From the NCBI RefSeq assembly GCF_001659985.1, contig NZ_LYCS01000004.1, positions 186,001 to 250,000 on the forward strand: a stretch of 64,000 nt of DNA, read 5' to 3'. Shown here one piece after another: positions 1 to 10,288 of the stretch (within the stretch, counting starts at the first letter, position 1; each line of letters begins with the position of its first letter). The DNA is from Oceanobacillus sp. Castelsardo (GTDB taxonomy: Bacteria > Bacillota > Bacilli > Bacillales > Amphibacillaceae). Under the pieces are notes generated by a model, which was not told where the DNA came from, ran no database searches, and saw nothing but the letters and a program-made list of their open reading frames with translations. A program made the position numbers and the translations under genes.

Positions 1-826
1 TAATAGTTAAGAATTCTGTCGCAACTTCTCTATTTTTTAAATTATCTTCTAATAACGTCTCAGCAAAACCGCGAATAGAAGTAATTGGAGTTCTTAATTC
101 ATGAGAAACATTAGCAACGAAGTCTTTTCGCATTAATTCTAACTTTTTCAATTCTGTTATATCATGAATGACGAGCACAGCACCTTTTAAGCGATTTTTT
201 TCGTTAAAAATGGGAACTCCAATGATTTGGTAATATACTTTTTCCGTTCCTACATCATGTGTAAATTCATTTTTAACATTTACTTCATATAAGAAGGCGT
301 TTTGAATGGTTTTATGAAACACTTCTTCTTTCAACACTTCATAATAAAGATAACCTATATAATCCTTCATCGTTTTCCCATAAATCGTTAAAAATTTCCG
401 ATTCACTAAATGAATATATCCTTTTTCATCGATTAACACTATCCCATTTTCTGTGTTTTCAATAATGGTCGTTAATTGTTCCCGTTGCATTTTCTCTTGA
501 ATGGAATATTCACTCATATTTCTTGCTAAAGAGTTTATTTCTTTGCTTAACGCGCCAATAATATTGTCATTGGAAAAGTGAAACCTTACCCGATAATTGC
601 CTTGATTGATTTCAGAGAGAGTATGAACTGCTTTCCTCAACGGCTTCATATGATTTACGATAAAGAACTGCAGAAATAATGTTAAAATAAAAAAATTAAT
701 AATAAGGATAGCAATAAGCATGATTAAATTATCTACTATAGGAAATAAAAGAATTCCAGTAATTACATTAAGGATAAAAAATACAACCACATAATTTGCA
801 AATGGTTTTTTTAAAAGACTTTTCAT
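1..826 (-). CDS. phoR: PhoR-type sensor histidine kinase, C-terminus cut by window edge
   Basis: Membrane histidine kinase partner of the adjacent PhoP, expected to sense phosphate limitation and phosphorylate it. The 275 visible residues show two membrane segments near residues 11-30 and 35-57 joined by a turn of only a few residues, then a HAMP-like linker, a PAS-like region (about 110-220) and the phospho-acceptor box SHELRTP near residue 240. The ATPase domain lies beyond base 1. The ATG at 824-826 overlaps the phoP stop as ATGA, so the pair is translationally coupled. B. subtilis PhoR carries a large extracytoplasmic domain between its two membrane helices; here that domain is absent. 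Position next to phoP and mdh makes phoR much more likely than walK. Confidence 0.9.
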   Translation of the reverse strand, partial: MKSLLKKPFANYVVVFFILNVITGILLFPIVDNLIMLIAILIINFFILTLFLQFFIVNHMKPLRKAVHTLSEINQGNYRVRFHFSNDNIIGALSKEINSLARNMSEYSIQEKMQREQLTTIIENTENGIVLIDEKGYIHLVNRKFLTIYGKTMKDYIGYLYYEVLKEEVFHKTIQNAFLYEVNVKNEFTHDVGTEKVYYQIIGVPIFNEKNRLKGAVLVIHDITELKKLELMRKDFVANVSHELRTPITSIRGFAETLLEDNLKNREVATEFLTI

Positions 827-1521
827 ACTATAGGTTCCTCCAGCTTATAACCAAGACCACGTACTGTCTTAATATAAACTGGCTTTTTTGAATTCGGTTC
901 AATTTTCTCACGTAAATGACTTATATGTACATCAACGATTCGAGTATCCCCAACAAAATCATAATCCCAAACCCCACTTAATAACTGATCCCTTGAAATG
1001 ACCTTTCCTTTATTAGTTGCCAAAAAGTATAGGAGTTCAAATTCTTTCCTAGTAAATGTAATCATATTTGAATTCATTTCTGCTTCATATCTTTCAGGAT
1101 ATATGATTAATTCTCCTATACGAATTGTAGAAAATTGTGTGGTCGGAGTCATATTAGACCTACGCAGAATTGCTTTAATACGTGCAATGACTTCTTTTGG
1201 GCTAAAAGGCTTCGTTAAATAATCATCAGCTCCTAGCTCTAAACCAAGTACTTTGTCAAATTCATCGTCTTTAGCTGTCAACATTAAAATTGGTGTATCG
1301 TTTTTATTACTGCGCAAATGTTTGCAAACTTCCATCCCATCTATTTCCGGAAGCATTAAATCTAAAACTACTAAATTATAATCATTATTTTGTTCTATTT
1401 TTTGAATTGCCTCTTTCCCATCAAATGCTGTATCAGTTACATAGCCAGCTTTCTCTAAGTTATAATTTAATAATGTTACAATTGATTTTTCATCGTCAAC
1501 AATTAGAATTTTTTGCGCCAT
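823..1521 (-). CDS. phoP: PhoP-type response regulator (OmpR family)
   Basis: DNA-binding response regulator of the phosphate-starvation two-component system; 232 residues, the normal family length. The receiver domain (about 1-120) has the acidic pair DDE, the phospho-acceptor Asp in VVLDLMLPEIDG and the conserved Lys in LTKPFSPKE. The C-terminal winged helix (about 130-230) contains ISRDQLLSGVWDYDF and TVRGLGYKLE, typical of OmpR/PhoB proteins. A GGGGGT ribosome site precedes the ATG. It is the first gene of the phoP-phoR unit and follows the mdh terminator, the same order as B. subtilis mdh-phoP-phoR. Confidence 0.95.
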   Translation of the reverse strand: MAQKILIVDDEKSIVTLLNYNLEKAGYVTDTAFDGKEAIQKIEQNNDYNLVVLDLMLPEIDGMEVCKHLRSNKNDTPILMLTAKDDEFDKVLGLELGADDYLTKPFSPKEVIARIKAILRRSNMTPTTQFSTIRIGELIIYPERYEAEMNSNMITFTRKEFELLYFLATNKGKVISRDQLLSGVWDYDFVGDTRIVDVHISHLREKIEPNSKKPVYIKTVRGLGYKLEEPIV

Positions 1522-1671
1522 TTAAAATACCCCCTATAGAAGTAAAGTTTTCTTTAAAACAATATTACCATTGAATAATGACAAATAGGGAACCGTTCAG
1601 TAAATTTTACACTGTCTTTACATTAAGAGTCCCTATTTATTAAAAATTATTTAGTTTTATACAAAAAACAA

Positions 1672-1702
1672 AAACTTCTACTTAAATATTAAGTAGAAGT
1701 TT
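1672..1702 (-). terminator. Rho-independent terminator after mdh
   Basis: A perfect stem, AAACTTCTACTTA paired with TAAGTAGAAGTTT over a 5-nt loop, lies just past the mdh stop and is followed on the minus strand by a T-rich tract. It separates the TCA-cycle operon from phoPR. The rest of the gap up to 1521's ribosome site (about 1560-1670) shows no gene; it should hold the phoP promoter. Confidence 0.85.
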
Positions 1703-1712
1703 ATATGACCTC

Positions 1713-2651
1713 TTATTCTAAAACATTAAGTACCTTTTTTACTGATTCGGCTGATTTATCAAGGGCTGCTTTCTCTTCTTTCGTTAGGTCTAATTCAATA
1801 ATCTCTTCAATTCCATTACCACCTAATATGGTTGGAACACCTAAGTATATATCATTGTATCCATATTCGCCTTCTAAGTATGCAATAGATGGAAGAATTC
1901 GTCGTTGATCTTTAAGTATAGCTTCTGCCATTACCGTTAGGGACGCAGCTGGAGCATAATATGCGCTTCCATTTCCAAGTAAGTTAACAATCTCACCTCC
2001 ACCAGTACGAGTACGTTGAACAATTGCATCAAGACGATCTTTAGGAATTAATTTTTCTAAAGGAATACCACCAGCATACGAATAGCGAATGAGTGGGACC
2101 ATATCGTCACCATGTCCTCCAAGAACAAAGCCAGTTACGTCTTTTACGGATACATTAAGTTCTTCCGCAACAAATGTTCTAAATCTTGCTGTATCCAAAA
2201 CACCAGATTGACCAATAACACGTTCTTTAGGGAAGCCAGATTCCTTATAAACGGTATAAGTCATAGCATCAACCGGATTCGTCAAAACAACAATCGTAGT
2301 TTTGGGTGAATACTTAACGATTTCTTGCGTAACAGATTTCATAATTTTTGCATTTGTATTTACTAAGTCATCACGGCTCATTCCTGGCTTACGGGCAATA
2401 CCTGCAGTAATGATAACTAGATCAGAATCTTTTGTATCTGCATAATTAGCTGTTCCTATTACCCTTGCATCATACCCTTGGACAGGAGCGGCTTCCGCCA
2501 TATCTAGCGCTTTACCTTTAGTGGAATTTTCCATATTCGGAATATCTACTAAAACAACATCCCCTAATTCTTTCTGTGCAATCATTAAAGCGGTAGTTGC
2601 TCCAGTAAATCCAGAACCGATAACAGAAATTTTATTACGTTTTAATCCCAT
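1713..2651 (-). CDS. mdh: Malate dehydrogenase
   Basis: Interconverts malate and oxaloacetate with NAD in the cytoplasmic TCA cycle; 312 residues, the length of the Bacillus LDH-like enzyme. The N-terminal Rossmann loop [10 protein letters not shown] binds NAD and is followed by the acidic VDI stretch that selects NAD over NADP. The catalytic His sits in [10 protein letters not shown] and the substrate-binding Arg regions are in KPGMSRDDL and [14 protein letters not shown] ribosome site precedes the ATG. It is the last gene of citZ-icd-mdh, the same order as B. subtilis. Confidence 0.97.
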   Translation of the reverse strand: MGLKRNKISVIGSGFTGATTALMIAQKELGDVVLVDIPNMENSTKGKALDMAEAAPVQGYDARVIGTANYADTKDSDLVIITAGIARKPGMSRDDLVNTNAKIMKSVTQEIVKYSPKTTIVVLTNPVDAMTYTVYKESGFPKERVIGQSGVLDTARFRTFVAEELNVSVKDVTGFVLGGHGDDMVPLIRYSYAGGIPLEKLIPKDRLDAIVQRTRTGGGEIVNLLGNGSAYYAPAASLTVMAEAILKDQRRILPSIAYLEGEYGYNDIYLGVPTILGGNGIEEIIELDLTKEEKAALDKSAESVKKVLNVLE

Positions 2652-2713
2652 AAAAAATTACCCCCTTTTAGCCTTTAATACTAGTTAATTTCCTTTTAAT
2701 AGAAAGGAAGGGT

Positions 2714-2734
2714 TCACCACAGATTACGTGGTGA
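2714..2734 (-). promoter_or_regulatory. Intercistronic hairpin between icd and mdh
   Basis: TCACCAC pairs with GTGGTGA across a 7-nt loop immediately after the icd stop. No strong T-run follows on the minus strand, so it looks more like an mRNA-processing or stability hairpin, or a leaky attenuator, than a full terminator. Confidence 0.5.
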
Positions 2735-2759
2735 TACCCAATACTTTACCAGATTAGAT

Positions 2760-4031
2760 TTATCCTAGATTTTTAATTAACTCATCAGCGAATTCAGAAC
2801 ATTTCACTTCTGTAGCGTTCTCCATTAGACGCGCGAAGTCATAAGTAACAACTTTGGATGCAATTGTTTTATCCATAGAATTCATAATTAATTGTGAAGC
2901 CTCTCTCCAACCTAAATGATCCAGCATTAAGCAAGCGGATAAGATAACTGAAGATGGGTTTACTTTATCAAGTCCAGCATATTTAGGTGCTGTTCCATGA
3001 GTTGCTTCAAAAATAGCATGTCCTGTGTTGTAGTTAATATTAGCTCCAGGTGCAATACCAATTCCACCCACTTGAGCAGCTAATGCATCGGAAATATAAT
3101 CACCATTCAAGTTCATTGTTGCTACTACATCAAACTCTCTTGGACGTGTCAGAATTTGCTGTAAGAAAATATCTGCAATAGCATCTTTAACTAAGATTTT
3201 ACCTTGAGCTAATGCTTCATCTTGTGCTTTATCGGCAGCATCTTTTCCATCTTTCTCAACGATTCGATCGTACTCTGCCCATGTAAATACTTTATCACCG
3301 AACTCTTCTTCAGCAACTTCATAGCCCCATTGCTTAAATGCACCTTCCGTAAATTTCATAATGTTACCTTTATGTACTAATGTAACACTCTTACGATTCT
3401 CATCTAAAGCATATTGGATTGCAGAACGTACTAGACGTTTCGTACCTTCAGCAGAGACAGGTTTAATTCCAATTCCAGATGTTTCTGGGAATCGAATTTT
3501 ATTAACGCCCATTTCAGTCTTTAAAAATTCAATTACTTTCTTAACTTCATCAGAACCTTCTTGCCATTCAATACCAGCATAGATATCTTCTGTATTTTCA
3601 CGGAAGATTGCCATATTTACATCTTCTGGACGTTTAACTGGGGATGGTACACCATTAAAATAACGAACCGGACGAAGACATGTATATAAATCAAGTTCTT
3701 GTCTTAGCGCAACGTTTAACGAGCGGAACCCACCACCGATTGGAGTTGTTAAAGGCCCTTTAATTGCAATTTTATACTCATCAATTTTATCTAATGTATC
3801 CTGTGGTAGCCATTCACCAAATTTATTAAATGCTTTTTCACCAGCATAAACTTCTAGCCAATCAATTTTCTTAGAACCATCATATGCTTTTTCCACTGCG
3901 GCTTCAATAACTCTTTTCGCAGCTGCCCAAATATCAGGACCAGTTCCATCTCCTTCAATAAATGGAATGATGGGATTATTCGGTACATTCATTTGTCCAT
4001 TCTCTACTAAAATTTTTTCTCCTTGTGTCAT
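2760..4031 (-). CDS. icd: Isocitrate dehydrogenase (NADP)
   Basis: Oxidative decarboxylation of isocitrate to 2-oxoglutarate in the TCA cycle; 423 residues as in B. subtilis CitC. The isocitrate loop with the regulatory serine is in [15 protein letters not shown], followed by TCLRPVRYF. Metal and substrate residues are in [17 protein letters not shown] and [16 protein letters not shown] carries the Lys-Tyr pair that marks NADP specificity. It has its own good ribosome site and sits between citZ and mdh. Confidence 0.97.
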   Translation of the reverse strand: MTQGEKILVENGQMNVPNNPIIPFIEGDGTGPDIWAAAKRVIEAAVEKAYDGSKKIDWLEVYAGEKAFNKFGEWLPQDTLDKIDEYKIAIKGPLTTPIGGGFRSLNVALRQELDLYTCLRPVRYFNGVPSPVKRPEDVNMAIFRENTEDIYAGIEWQEGSDEVKKVIEFLKTEMGVNKIRFPETSGIGIKPVSAEGTKRLVRSAIQYALDENRKSVTLVHKGNIMKFTEGAFKQWGYEVAEEEFGDKVFTWAEYDRIVEKDGKDAADKAQDEALAQGKILVKDAIADIFLQQILTRPREFDVVATMNLNGDYISDALAAQVGGIGIAPGANINYNTGHAIFEATHGTAPKYAGLDKVNPSSVILSACLMLDHLGWREASQLIMNSMDKTIASKVVTYDFARLMENATEVKCSEFADELIKNLG

Positions 4032-4150
4032 GAAAATTACCTCCTAGTATTATACAAACTGAATAGTAGGGATAACTTTAACCTACTATTCAATATTCTA
4101 ATAGATTCATAAGTAATGGTAAAATAATAACTATTTTATTAATATTTAGA

Positions 4151-5272
4151 CTACGAACGTTGAGTTATAGGTACATATTTCTGTTTTTGCGGGCCAATAT
4201 ACTCAGCTCTCGGACGAATTAAACGATTATCCTCATACTGCTCTAATATATGAGCTAGCCAACCTGAAGTACGGCTCACTGCAAAAATTGGTGTAAATAA
4301 ATCATAATCTATGCCTAAGCTATGATAGACAGAGGCACTATAGAAGTCAACGTTTGCAGGTAATCCTTTATTTTTCTTAATATAATCTTCTATTTTAACA
4401 GACATGTTATACCATTTTTCTTGCCCTGTTAATTTAGTTAATTGTTTAGACATCTCTTGCAAATGTTTAGCACGCGGATCACCAGTCCGGTACACACGGT
4501 GGCCCATACCCATTACTTTTTCCTTATTTGCAAGTTTTTTCTCAATGTATGGGATTGCATTTTCCTCTTCGCCAATTTCCAATAACATTTTCATAACTGC
4601 TTCGTTAGCTCCGCCATGCAACGGCCCTTTTAATGCACCAATTGCTGCAGTAATACCAGAATATATATCTGATAATGTTGCCACACACACCCTTGCAGTA
4701 AATGTAGAAGCATTTAATTCATGATCCGCATGTAAAACTAACGCTTTTTCAATTGCTTCTACTTCAATAGAATTTGATTCTTTTCCGTTCAACATATATA
4801 AGAAATTTTCTGAATAGCTTAAGTCCTTTTTAGGTTTAACAGGTTCTTGCCCTTTACGAATTCTAGCAAATGCTGTTACAATTGCAGCAATTTTAGCTTG
4901 AATACGAATTGCTTTCCGCTTGTTTGCATCCGCTTCCATAACATCAGCTTCTTCATCGTATAATGCAAGCATCGATACAGCAGTTCTTAAAGCAGCCATC
5001 GGATGTACTTTTGACGTGTCATAAGATTTTAAATGCTCATAAATCTCATTCGGAACTTCCATATTTTCGGCAAGCTCTTTTTTAATAGCATCTAGTTCTT
5101 TTTGATTAGGCAATTTTTTATTCCACAATAAAAAAACTACTTCTTCAAAACTAGCATTTTCAGCTAAATCATCAATAGTATATCCAACATACGTAAGTTG
5201 GTCATCTATTATCGAACTAATTTGGGTTCTTGATGCTACTACCCCTTCAAGCCCTTTCGTAGTTGTTGTCAT
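4151..5272 (-). CDS. citZ: Citrate synthase
   Basis: Condenses oxaloacetate and acetyl-CoA to citrate. 373 residues, matching the short type II Gram-positive enzyme. The catalytic residues lie in LHADHELNAS, GMGHRVYRTGDPRAK and NVDFYSASVYHSLGI. Two in-frame ATGs are present; the second (5270-5272) is chosen because AAGGAG overlaps the first and sits 9 nt from the second. It is the promoter-proximal gene of citZ-icd-mdh. The upstream divergent region holds a long inverted repeat and a cre-like site. Confidence 0.96.
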   Translation of the reverse strand: MTTTTKGLEGVVASRTQISSIIDDQLTYVGYTIDDLAENASFEEVVFLLWNKKLPNQKELDAIKKELAENMEVPNEIYEHLKSYDTSKVHPMAALRTAVSMLALYDEEADVMEADANKRKAIRIQAKIAAIVTAFARIRKGQEPVKPKKDLSYSENFLYMLNGKESNSIEVEAIEKALVLHADHELNASTFTARVCVATLSDIYSGITAAIGALKGPLHGGANEAVMKMLLEIGEEENAIPYIEKKLANKEKVMGMGHRVYRTGDPRAKHLQEMSKQLTKLTGQEKWYNMSVKIEDYIKKNKGLPANVDFYSASVYHSLGIDYDLFTPIFAVSRTSGWLAHILEQYEDNRLIRPRAEYIGPQKQKYVPITQRS

Positions 5273-5315
5273 ATGAAACATCTCCTTTTCTATATATATA
5301 TTACTTATAACTTTC

Positions 5316-5394
5316 AGACAATATTTATATTATTTAGTATATCATTAATTCAATTTTTAGGAAATATTCATTTATTTGGTTATAAATATTGTCT
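5316..5394. promoter_or_regulatory. Paired inverted half-sites upstream of citZ
   Basis: A perfect 14-bp inverted repeat: AGACAATATTTATA at 5316-5329 and TATAAATATTGTCT at 5381-5394, 51 bp apart, flanking the AT-rich region that must hold the citZ promoter (a TATACT-like -10 lies between them on the minus strand). The geometry suits a repressor that binds two sites and loops DNA. CcpC, which binds dyads with ATAA/TTAT half-sites at the B. subtilis citZ promoter, is a reasonable candidate, but that assignment is inference. Confidence 0.5.
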
Positions 5395-5435
5395 CCCCCA
5401 AAATCAATTATAAAGTAAAATGAACAGAATGTGAA

Positions 5436-5450
5436 TTGAAACCGTTTAAC
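5436..5450. promoter_or_regulatory. Possible cre site in the citZ/ytvI divergent region
   Basis: TTGAAACCGTTTAAC is near-palindromic around CG and close to the catabolite responsive element consensus, with one or two deviations on the right side. It lies about 165 bp upstream of the citZ start. CcpA control of citZ is known in B. subtilis; this particular site is a weak match. Confidence 0.3.
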
Positions 5451-5581
5451 TTTTTAAATTTAACGAAAAATATCTATTAAATAATACAAATTAGTACGGT
5501 AAATTCTATGTCTATTTTTCTTGTATATAGCATAAGTAAAGTAAAAGAAAGATTGTAGTTGCAGTTCATTGGGAGGTCATT

Positions 5582-6688
5582 ATGTATAAACAATATGGGA
5601 TGCAATTTTTACGATTTTCACTTTTAATAGTTTTATTAGTGACTGGATATTTTATCCTTATTCTTTCATTTCCTTATGTATATCCAATCATTATTGCATT
5701 ATTATTCGCTTACCTTATGAACCCATTTGTAAACTTCTTACAAAGATCATTACATTTCCCAAGGGCTCTTTCTGTCGTAATTAGTATTTGTATCATTTTT
5801 TTAAGTTTGTTTGGCTTTCTACTTATAGTTATCTTTGAAATTTATCAAGGGACATTATTTCTGGCGGATAAATTACCAATCTATTTCCAAGAATTCGTCA
5901 TTTATATGAAGGATTTTATTAATACTACTATTTTGCCAATTCAACAAAAAATATTATCTTTTTTCTTAGCGCTTGACACCACACAACAAACTACTATAAA
6001 AAATAGCTTAGAAGAAATAATGAACCATATTGGAACAACAGGGTCAACCTTTTTACAGGACTTTCTTATCTTTATTCCAAATTTTCTAGGTTTGCTTCCT
6101 AATTCAATAGCTATTTTTATCTTTATTATTATTGGAACATTTATCATTTCCAATGAATGGTATTCATTAAAAAAAAGAGTAATAAAGCTCATTCCTAAAA
6201 AAGTTAATTCTATCTCAAAAGAACTAAGCATTCATTTTAAAAAAGGGATAGGGGGATTTATGAGGGCACAATTTATGTTAATTAGTATCTCTGGAATAAC
6301 CATTTTTATCGGGCTTCTCATTCTTAATGTTGACCAAGCCTTAACAATTGCGATATTCAGTGCACTTGTTGATTTAATCCCTTTTGTTGGTATTGGTATT
6401 ATATTTATTCCTTGGATTATTTATTTGTTTGTAAGTGGAAACTACGCTCTTACTATTGGTTTGTCCATCCTTTATATGATAGTTATAATTAGTAGACAAA
6501 TTTTGGAACCGAAAATTTTATCATCTAATATGGGGATCCATTCGCTTTTCGCTTTAATTGGTTACTTTATTGGGTTTAAAATTTGGGGGTTTTTTGGATT
6601 GATTATTACCCCACTTATTCTCATTCTAATTAATGTATGTTATCAGACTGGTGTATTTAAATTACTTAAGACATTTGTAAAAGGATGA
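5582..6688 (+). CDS. ytvI: YtvI-like AI-2E transporter family membrane protein
   Basis: Polytopic membrane protein of the AI-2E transporter (PerM/YtvI) family; 368 residues with about seven or eight hydrophobic helices. The family signature is visible in the C-terminal half: FMRAQFMLISISG, then SALVDLIPFVGIG and the final RQILEPKIL ... GIHSLFALIGYFIG. In B. subtilis ytvI is at the same place and is annotated as a sporulation integral membrane protein; the transported substrate is not established. The ribosome site GGGAGG precedes the ATG. It converges on fxsA with only 5 bp between the stops. Confidence 0.88.
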   Translation: MYKQYGMQFLRFSLLIVLLVTGYFILILSFPYVYPIIIALLFAYLMNPFVNFLQRSLHFPRALSVVISICIIFLSLFGFLLIVIFEIYQGTLFLADKLPIYFQEFVIYMKDFINTTILPIQQKILSFFLALDTTQQTTIKNSLEEIMNHIGTTGSTFLQDFLIFIPNFLGLLPNSIAIFIFIIIGTFIISNEWYSLKKRVIKLIPKKVNSISKELSIHFKKGIGGFMRAQFMLISISGITIFIGLLILNVDQALTIAIFSALVDLIPFVGIGIIFIPWIIYLFVSGNYALTIGLSILYMIVIISRQILEPKILSSNMGIHSLFALIGYFIGFKIWGFFGLIITPLILILINVCYQTGVFKLLKTFVKG

Positions 6689-6693
6689 ACGAT

Positions 6694-7089
6694 TTACCAT
6701 CTACGGAAAATAAAAGTTCCGTTATCCATTTTACTTTTTATTAGGTTGTATAAAATCTTTTTTATTGGCTTCCTCATGATTGGGAGAACAAGAGAAAGGC
6801 CGATGGCATCCGTAATAAAACCTGGAGATAATAAAAATACTGCACCAATTAAGATACAAATTCCATCCATGATTTGTTCTGTTGGGATTTTCCCACTATT
6901 CATGGATAACCTTGCTTTTTGTATAGTCTGGGTACCTTGCATCTTGGCAATCGTTATACCTATTACTCCTGTAAATAGTATTAGAAATACTACCCACAAT
7001 GGCCCGATTTTTCCTCCAATCCACACAAAAACACCTATTTCACAGGCAGGAAGAATTAATAAAGCTAATAATAACCATCGCAATCGCAT
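6694..7089 (-). CDS. fxsA: FxsA family membrane protein
   Basis: Small membrane protein of the FxsA family (131 residues). The first two hydrophobic helices (about 5-45) lead to the conserved block GxTIAKMQGTQTIQKAR, and a third helix includes the family hallmark LLSPGFITDAIGLSLVLP near residues 85-105. The E. coli homologue relieves exclusion of phage T7 by the F plasmid; its role in Bacillaceae is unknown. A GGTGG ribosome site precedes the ATG. The conserved position beside pyk matches B. subtilis. Confidence 0.88.
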   Translation of the reverse strand: MRLRWLLLALLILPACEIGVFVWIGGKIGPLWVVFLILFTGVIGITIAKMQGTQTIQKARLSMNSGKIPTEQIMDGICILIGAVFLLSPGFITDAIGLSLVLPIMRKPIKKILYNLIKSKMDNGTFIFRRW

Positions 7090-7113
7090 TTACTTAATCC
7101 ACCTTATTATAAC

Positions 7114-7145
7114 AATAAAAATCGGCAAAATAGCCGATTTTTATT
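7114..7145. terminator. Hairpin terminator between pyk and fxsA
   Basis: AATAAAAATCGGC pairs exactly with GCCGATTTTTATT over a 6-nt loop, with A/T-rich flanks on both sides, so it can end pyk-pfkA transcription coming from the right. It lies outside the 140-bp dispersed repeat that separates it from the pyk stop. Confidence 0.7.
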
Positions 7146-7179
7146 GTTTGTATTATTTGAACATCCAATTAAAGAACCT

Positions 7180-7321
7180 TTCAAAAAGGAGGATGAAAAG
7201 GACCAAGCAATTCAAGGCGGCGTAGCTTTGAGCAGCGAAACGTATACTATTAATACGTGAGCAGCGGAAAAGCAAGGCAACGAAGAAATGCGAAGTGTCT
7301 TTTTCATCAGACTCTTTTGAA
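7180..7321 (+). repeat. MITE-like dispersed repeat, copy 1 (about 140 bp)
   Basis: This non-coding segment is repeated in inverted orientation at 46125-46256. Shared blocks include the left end TTCAAAAAGGAGGATGAAAA, GGCGTAGCTTTGAG, TTAATACGTGAG and the right end TTTTGAA. Its two ends are imperfect inverted repeats of each other. It sits directly downstream of pyk. Confidence 0.75.
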
Positions 7322-7328
7322 TATCCTA

Positions 7329-9089
7329 TTATAGAACCTTGGCATGGCCTTTATAAATATCACCTTTGGTCCCATCAATAGTAAGTTCTTGACCATCTTC
7401 AATAACTTCAAATGCGTTGTCAACACCTACAATTACTGGAATCCCAAGATTTAAGCCAACAACAGCAGCATGTGATGTTAAGCCACCCTCAACCGTAATA
7501 ATTCCGCTCGCTTTTTCTAAAGCTTGCATCATATCACGGTCCGTACCATAGGCAACTATAATATCACCATGTCCAACTTTTGCAATAGCCTCGTCTGCAT
7601 TTTTTACTTTCACTACCTTTCCATAGGCAGTTCGCTTACCAATTCCTTGGCCTTTAGCTATAACATCACCAATGACATGGACTTTAATTAGGTTAGTTGT
7701 TCCACTTTCCCCAACCGGAACCCCTGCTGCTATAATGACACGGTTTCCTCTTTGACATAGTCCTGATTCAAGACCACTGTCAATAGCAACATCTAACATT
7801 TCGTCTGTAGAAGTGGTTTCTCTTCCCATCACTGCATGAACACCCCATACAAGCGAAAGTTGACGATTAACTTTTTCATTGAATGTCACAGCTAATATAC
7901 TTGCTTTCGGACGATATTTGGAAATCATACTAGGAGTATGTCCACTTTCTGTCGGAGCAATGATTGTATCAATACTGAGATTCATTGCAGTATGAGAAAC
8001 AGATTGCGTAATTGCTTCTGCAATATTCATATCCACTTCTTTAGAACGTTCTTCTAAAATAGCATGATGATCTAGTGCTGATTCTGCTTTTAAAGCAATA
8101 TTATTCATTGTTTGAACCGATTCTACTGGATAATTACCTGCCGCTGTTTCACCAGATAACATAATAGCATCTGTACCATCAAAAATAGCATTAGCAACGT
8201 CTGAAGCCTCTGCTCTTGTAGGACGTGGGTTACGCTGCATAGAATCTAACATTTGTGTAGCTGTTATAACTGGCTTCCCTGCATTATTACATTTTTTAAT
8301 TAGATCTTTTTGTACTAGCGGAACATCTTCGGCTGGAATTTCAACACCTAAGTCTCCTCTAGCAACCATTAATCCATCACTAACTTGTAAAATGCGATCG
8401 ATGTTATCAATCCCCTCTTGATTCTCAATCTTAGGGATGATTTTGATATGGGCTGCATTATTATTCTCTAATACCTCTCTAATTTCCAACACATCGGATG
8501 CACGACGAACAAATGAAGCAGCGATAAAATCAACATCTTGTTCAATCCCAAACTCAATATCTTTTTTATCTTTTTCGGTTAAACCAGGAAGTTTTACAGA
8601 AACATTCGGTACGTTTACACCTTTTTTATTTTTAATGGTGCCGCTATTTAATGCGGTTGTTCTAATTTCATTAGTATGTTTATCTATAGCAGTTACTTCT
8701 AATTCAATCAATCCGTCATCAAGAAGAATTTTAGAGCCTTCATGAACATCATCAATTAAACCTGGGTATGTAACTGAAAAACGTTCTGCTGTTCCTTCTA
8801 TTTCATTCATGGAAATATATACTGTTTTACCAGCAATGATTTCATCTTGTCCATTTACAAAATTACCTGTTCTTATCTCAGGACCTTTTGTATCTAAAAG
8901 GATTGCTACTGTTTTCTTTTTATTTTCTGCTGCTTTACGAATATTTATTATTCTTGCGCTATGTTCATCAAAATCCCCATGCGAAAAATTTAATCGAGCC
9001 ACATTCATTCCAGCCTCGATTAGCTTTTCCAATGTTTCAATAGACTCAGAAGCCGGTCCAATTGTACAAACAATTTTAGTATTTCTCAT
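7329..9089 (-). CDS. pyk: Pyruvate kinase with C-terminal phosphohistidine-like domain
   Basis: Converts PEP and ADP to pyruvate and ATP, the last step of glycolysis. At 586 residues it is longer than the E. coli enzymes because of the extra C-terminal domain found in Bacillus-type pyruvate kinases. Visible blocks: TIGPASES at the N-terminus, [11 protein letters not shown], the catalytic Lys region [22 protein letters not shown], and [12 protein letters not shown]. The last roughly 110 residues resemble the PEP-utilizer mobile domain ([21 protein letters not shown]), where the usual reactive His is retained in the SHA motif. It is co-transcribed with pfkA, 24 nt apart. Confidence 0.97.
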   Translation of the reverse strand: MRNTKIVCTIGPASESIETLEKLIEAGMNVARLNFSHGDFDEHSARIINIRKAAENKKKTVAILLDTKGPEIRTGNFVNGQDEIIAGKTVYISMNEIEGTAERFSVTYPGLIDDVHEGSKILLDDGLIELEVTAIDKHTNEIRTTALNSGTIKNKKGVNVPNVSVKLPGLTEKDKKDIEFGIEQDVDFIAASFVRRASDVLEIREVLENNNAAHIKIIPKIENQEGIDNIDRILQVSDGLMVARGDLGVEIPAEDVPLVQKDLIKKCNNAGKPVITATQMLDSMQRNPRPTRAEASDVANAIFDGTDAIMLSGETAAGNYPVESVQTMNNIALKAESALDHHAILEERSKEVDMNIAEAITQSVSHTAMNLSIDTIIAPTESGHTPSMISKYRPKASILAVTFNEKVNRQLSLVWGVHAVMGRETTSTDEMLDVAIDSGLESGLCQRGNRVIIAAGVPVGESGTTNLIKVHVIGDVIAKGQGIGKRTAYGKVVKVKNADEAIAKVGHGDIIVAYGTDRDMMQALEKASGIITVEGGLTSHAAVVGLNLGIPVIVGVDNAFEVIEDGQELTIDGTKGDIYKGHAKVL

Positions 9090-9113
9090 TATTGAATTCC
9101 TCCTCAGCGGTAA

Positions 9114-10085
<972 letters not shown>

Positions 10086-10164
10086 TCAGTAGACTTAAAT
10101 TTTATTTATAAGAGCTGTACTAACTCATTTTAAACAACTGTTTCATAATAATCTATATATGTTT

Positions 10165-10193
10165 AAGATAAATTAAAACTCTACAAATATCAA
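10165..10193 (-). promoter_or_regulatory. Sigma-A promoter of pfkA-pyk
   Basis: On the minus strand TTGATA (10188-10193), a 17-bp spacer and TATCTT (10165-10170) give a good vegetative promoter, leaving an 88-nt leader before the pfkA start. Confidence 0.65.
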
Positions 10194-10245
10194 CAAATAT
10201 CCTTGAAAATAGTCGAAAAATAAATTTTTGAAATAAAGAGAAAAA

Positions 10246-10278
10246 TGAAAGACTGACAAATATCTTATCAGTCTTTCA
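10246..10278 (-). terminator. Terminator after accA
   Basis: TGAAAGACTGA pairs perfectly with TCAGTCTTTCA over an 11-nt loop, followed on the minus strand by ATTTTTCTC. It ends the accDA unit upstream of the pfkA promoter. Confidence 0.8.
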
Positions 10279-10288
10279 TCAGTTTTGA

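Noticed and set aside
998-1222. Open frame on the plus strand inside phoP
   Set aside because: It is the antisense shadow of an intact response regulator and has no ribosome site.
6746-7225. 159-codon plus-strand frame across fxsA
   Set aside because: Antisense of FxsA running into the terminator and dispersed repeat; no ribosome site and no recognisable motif.
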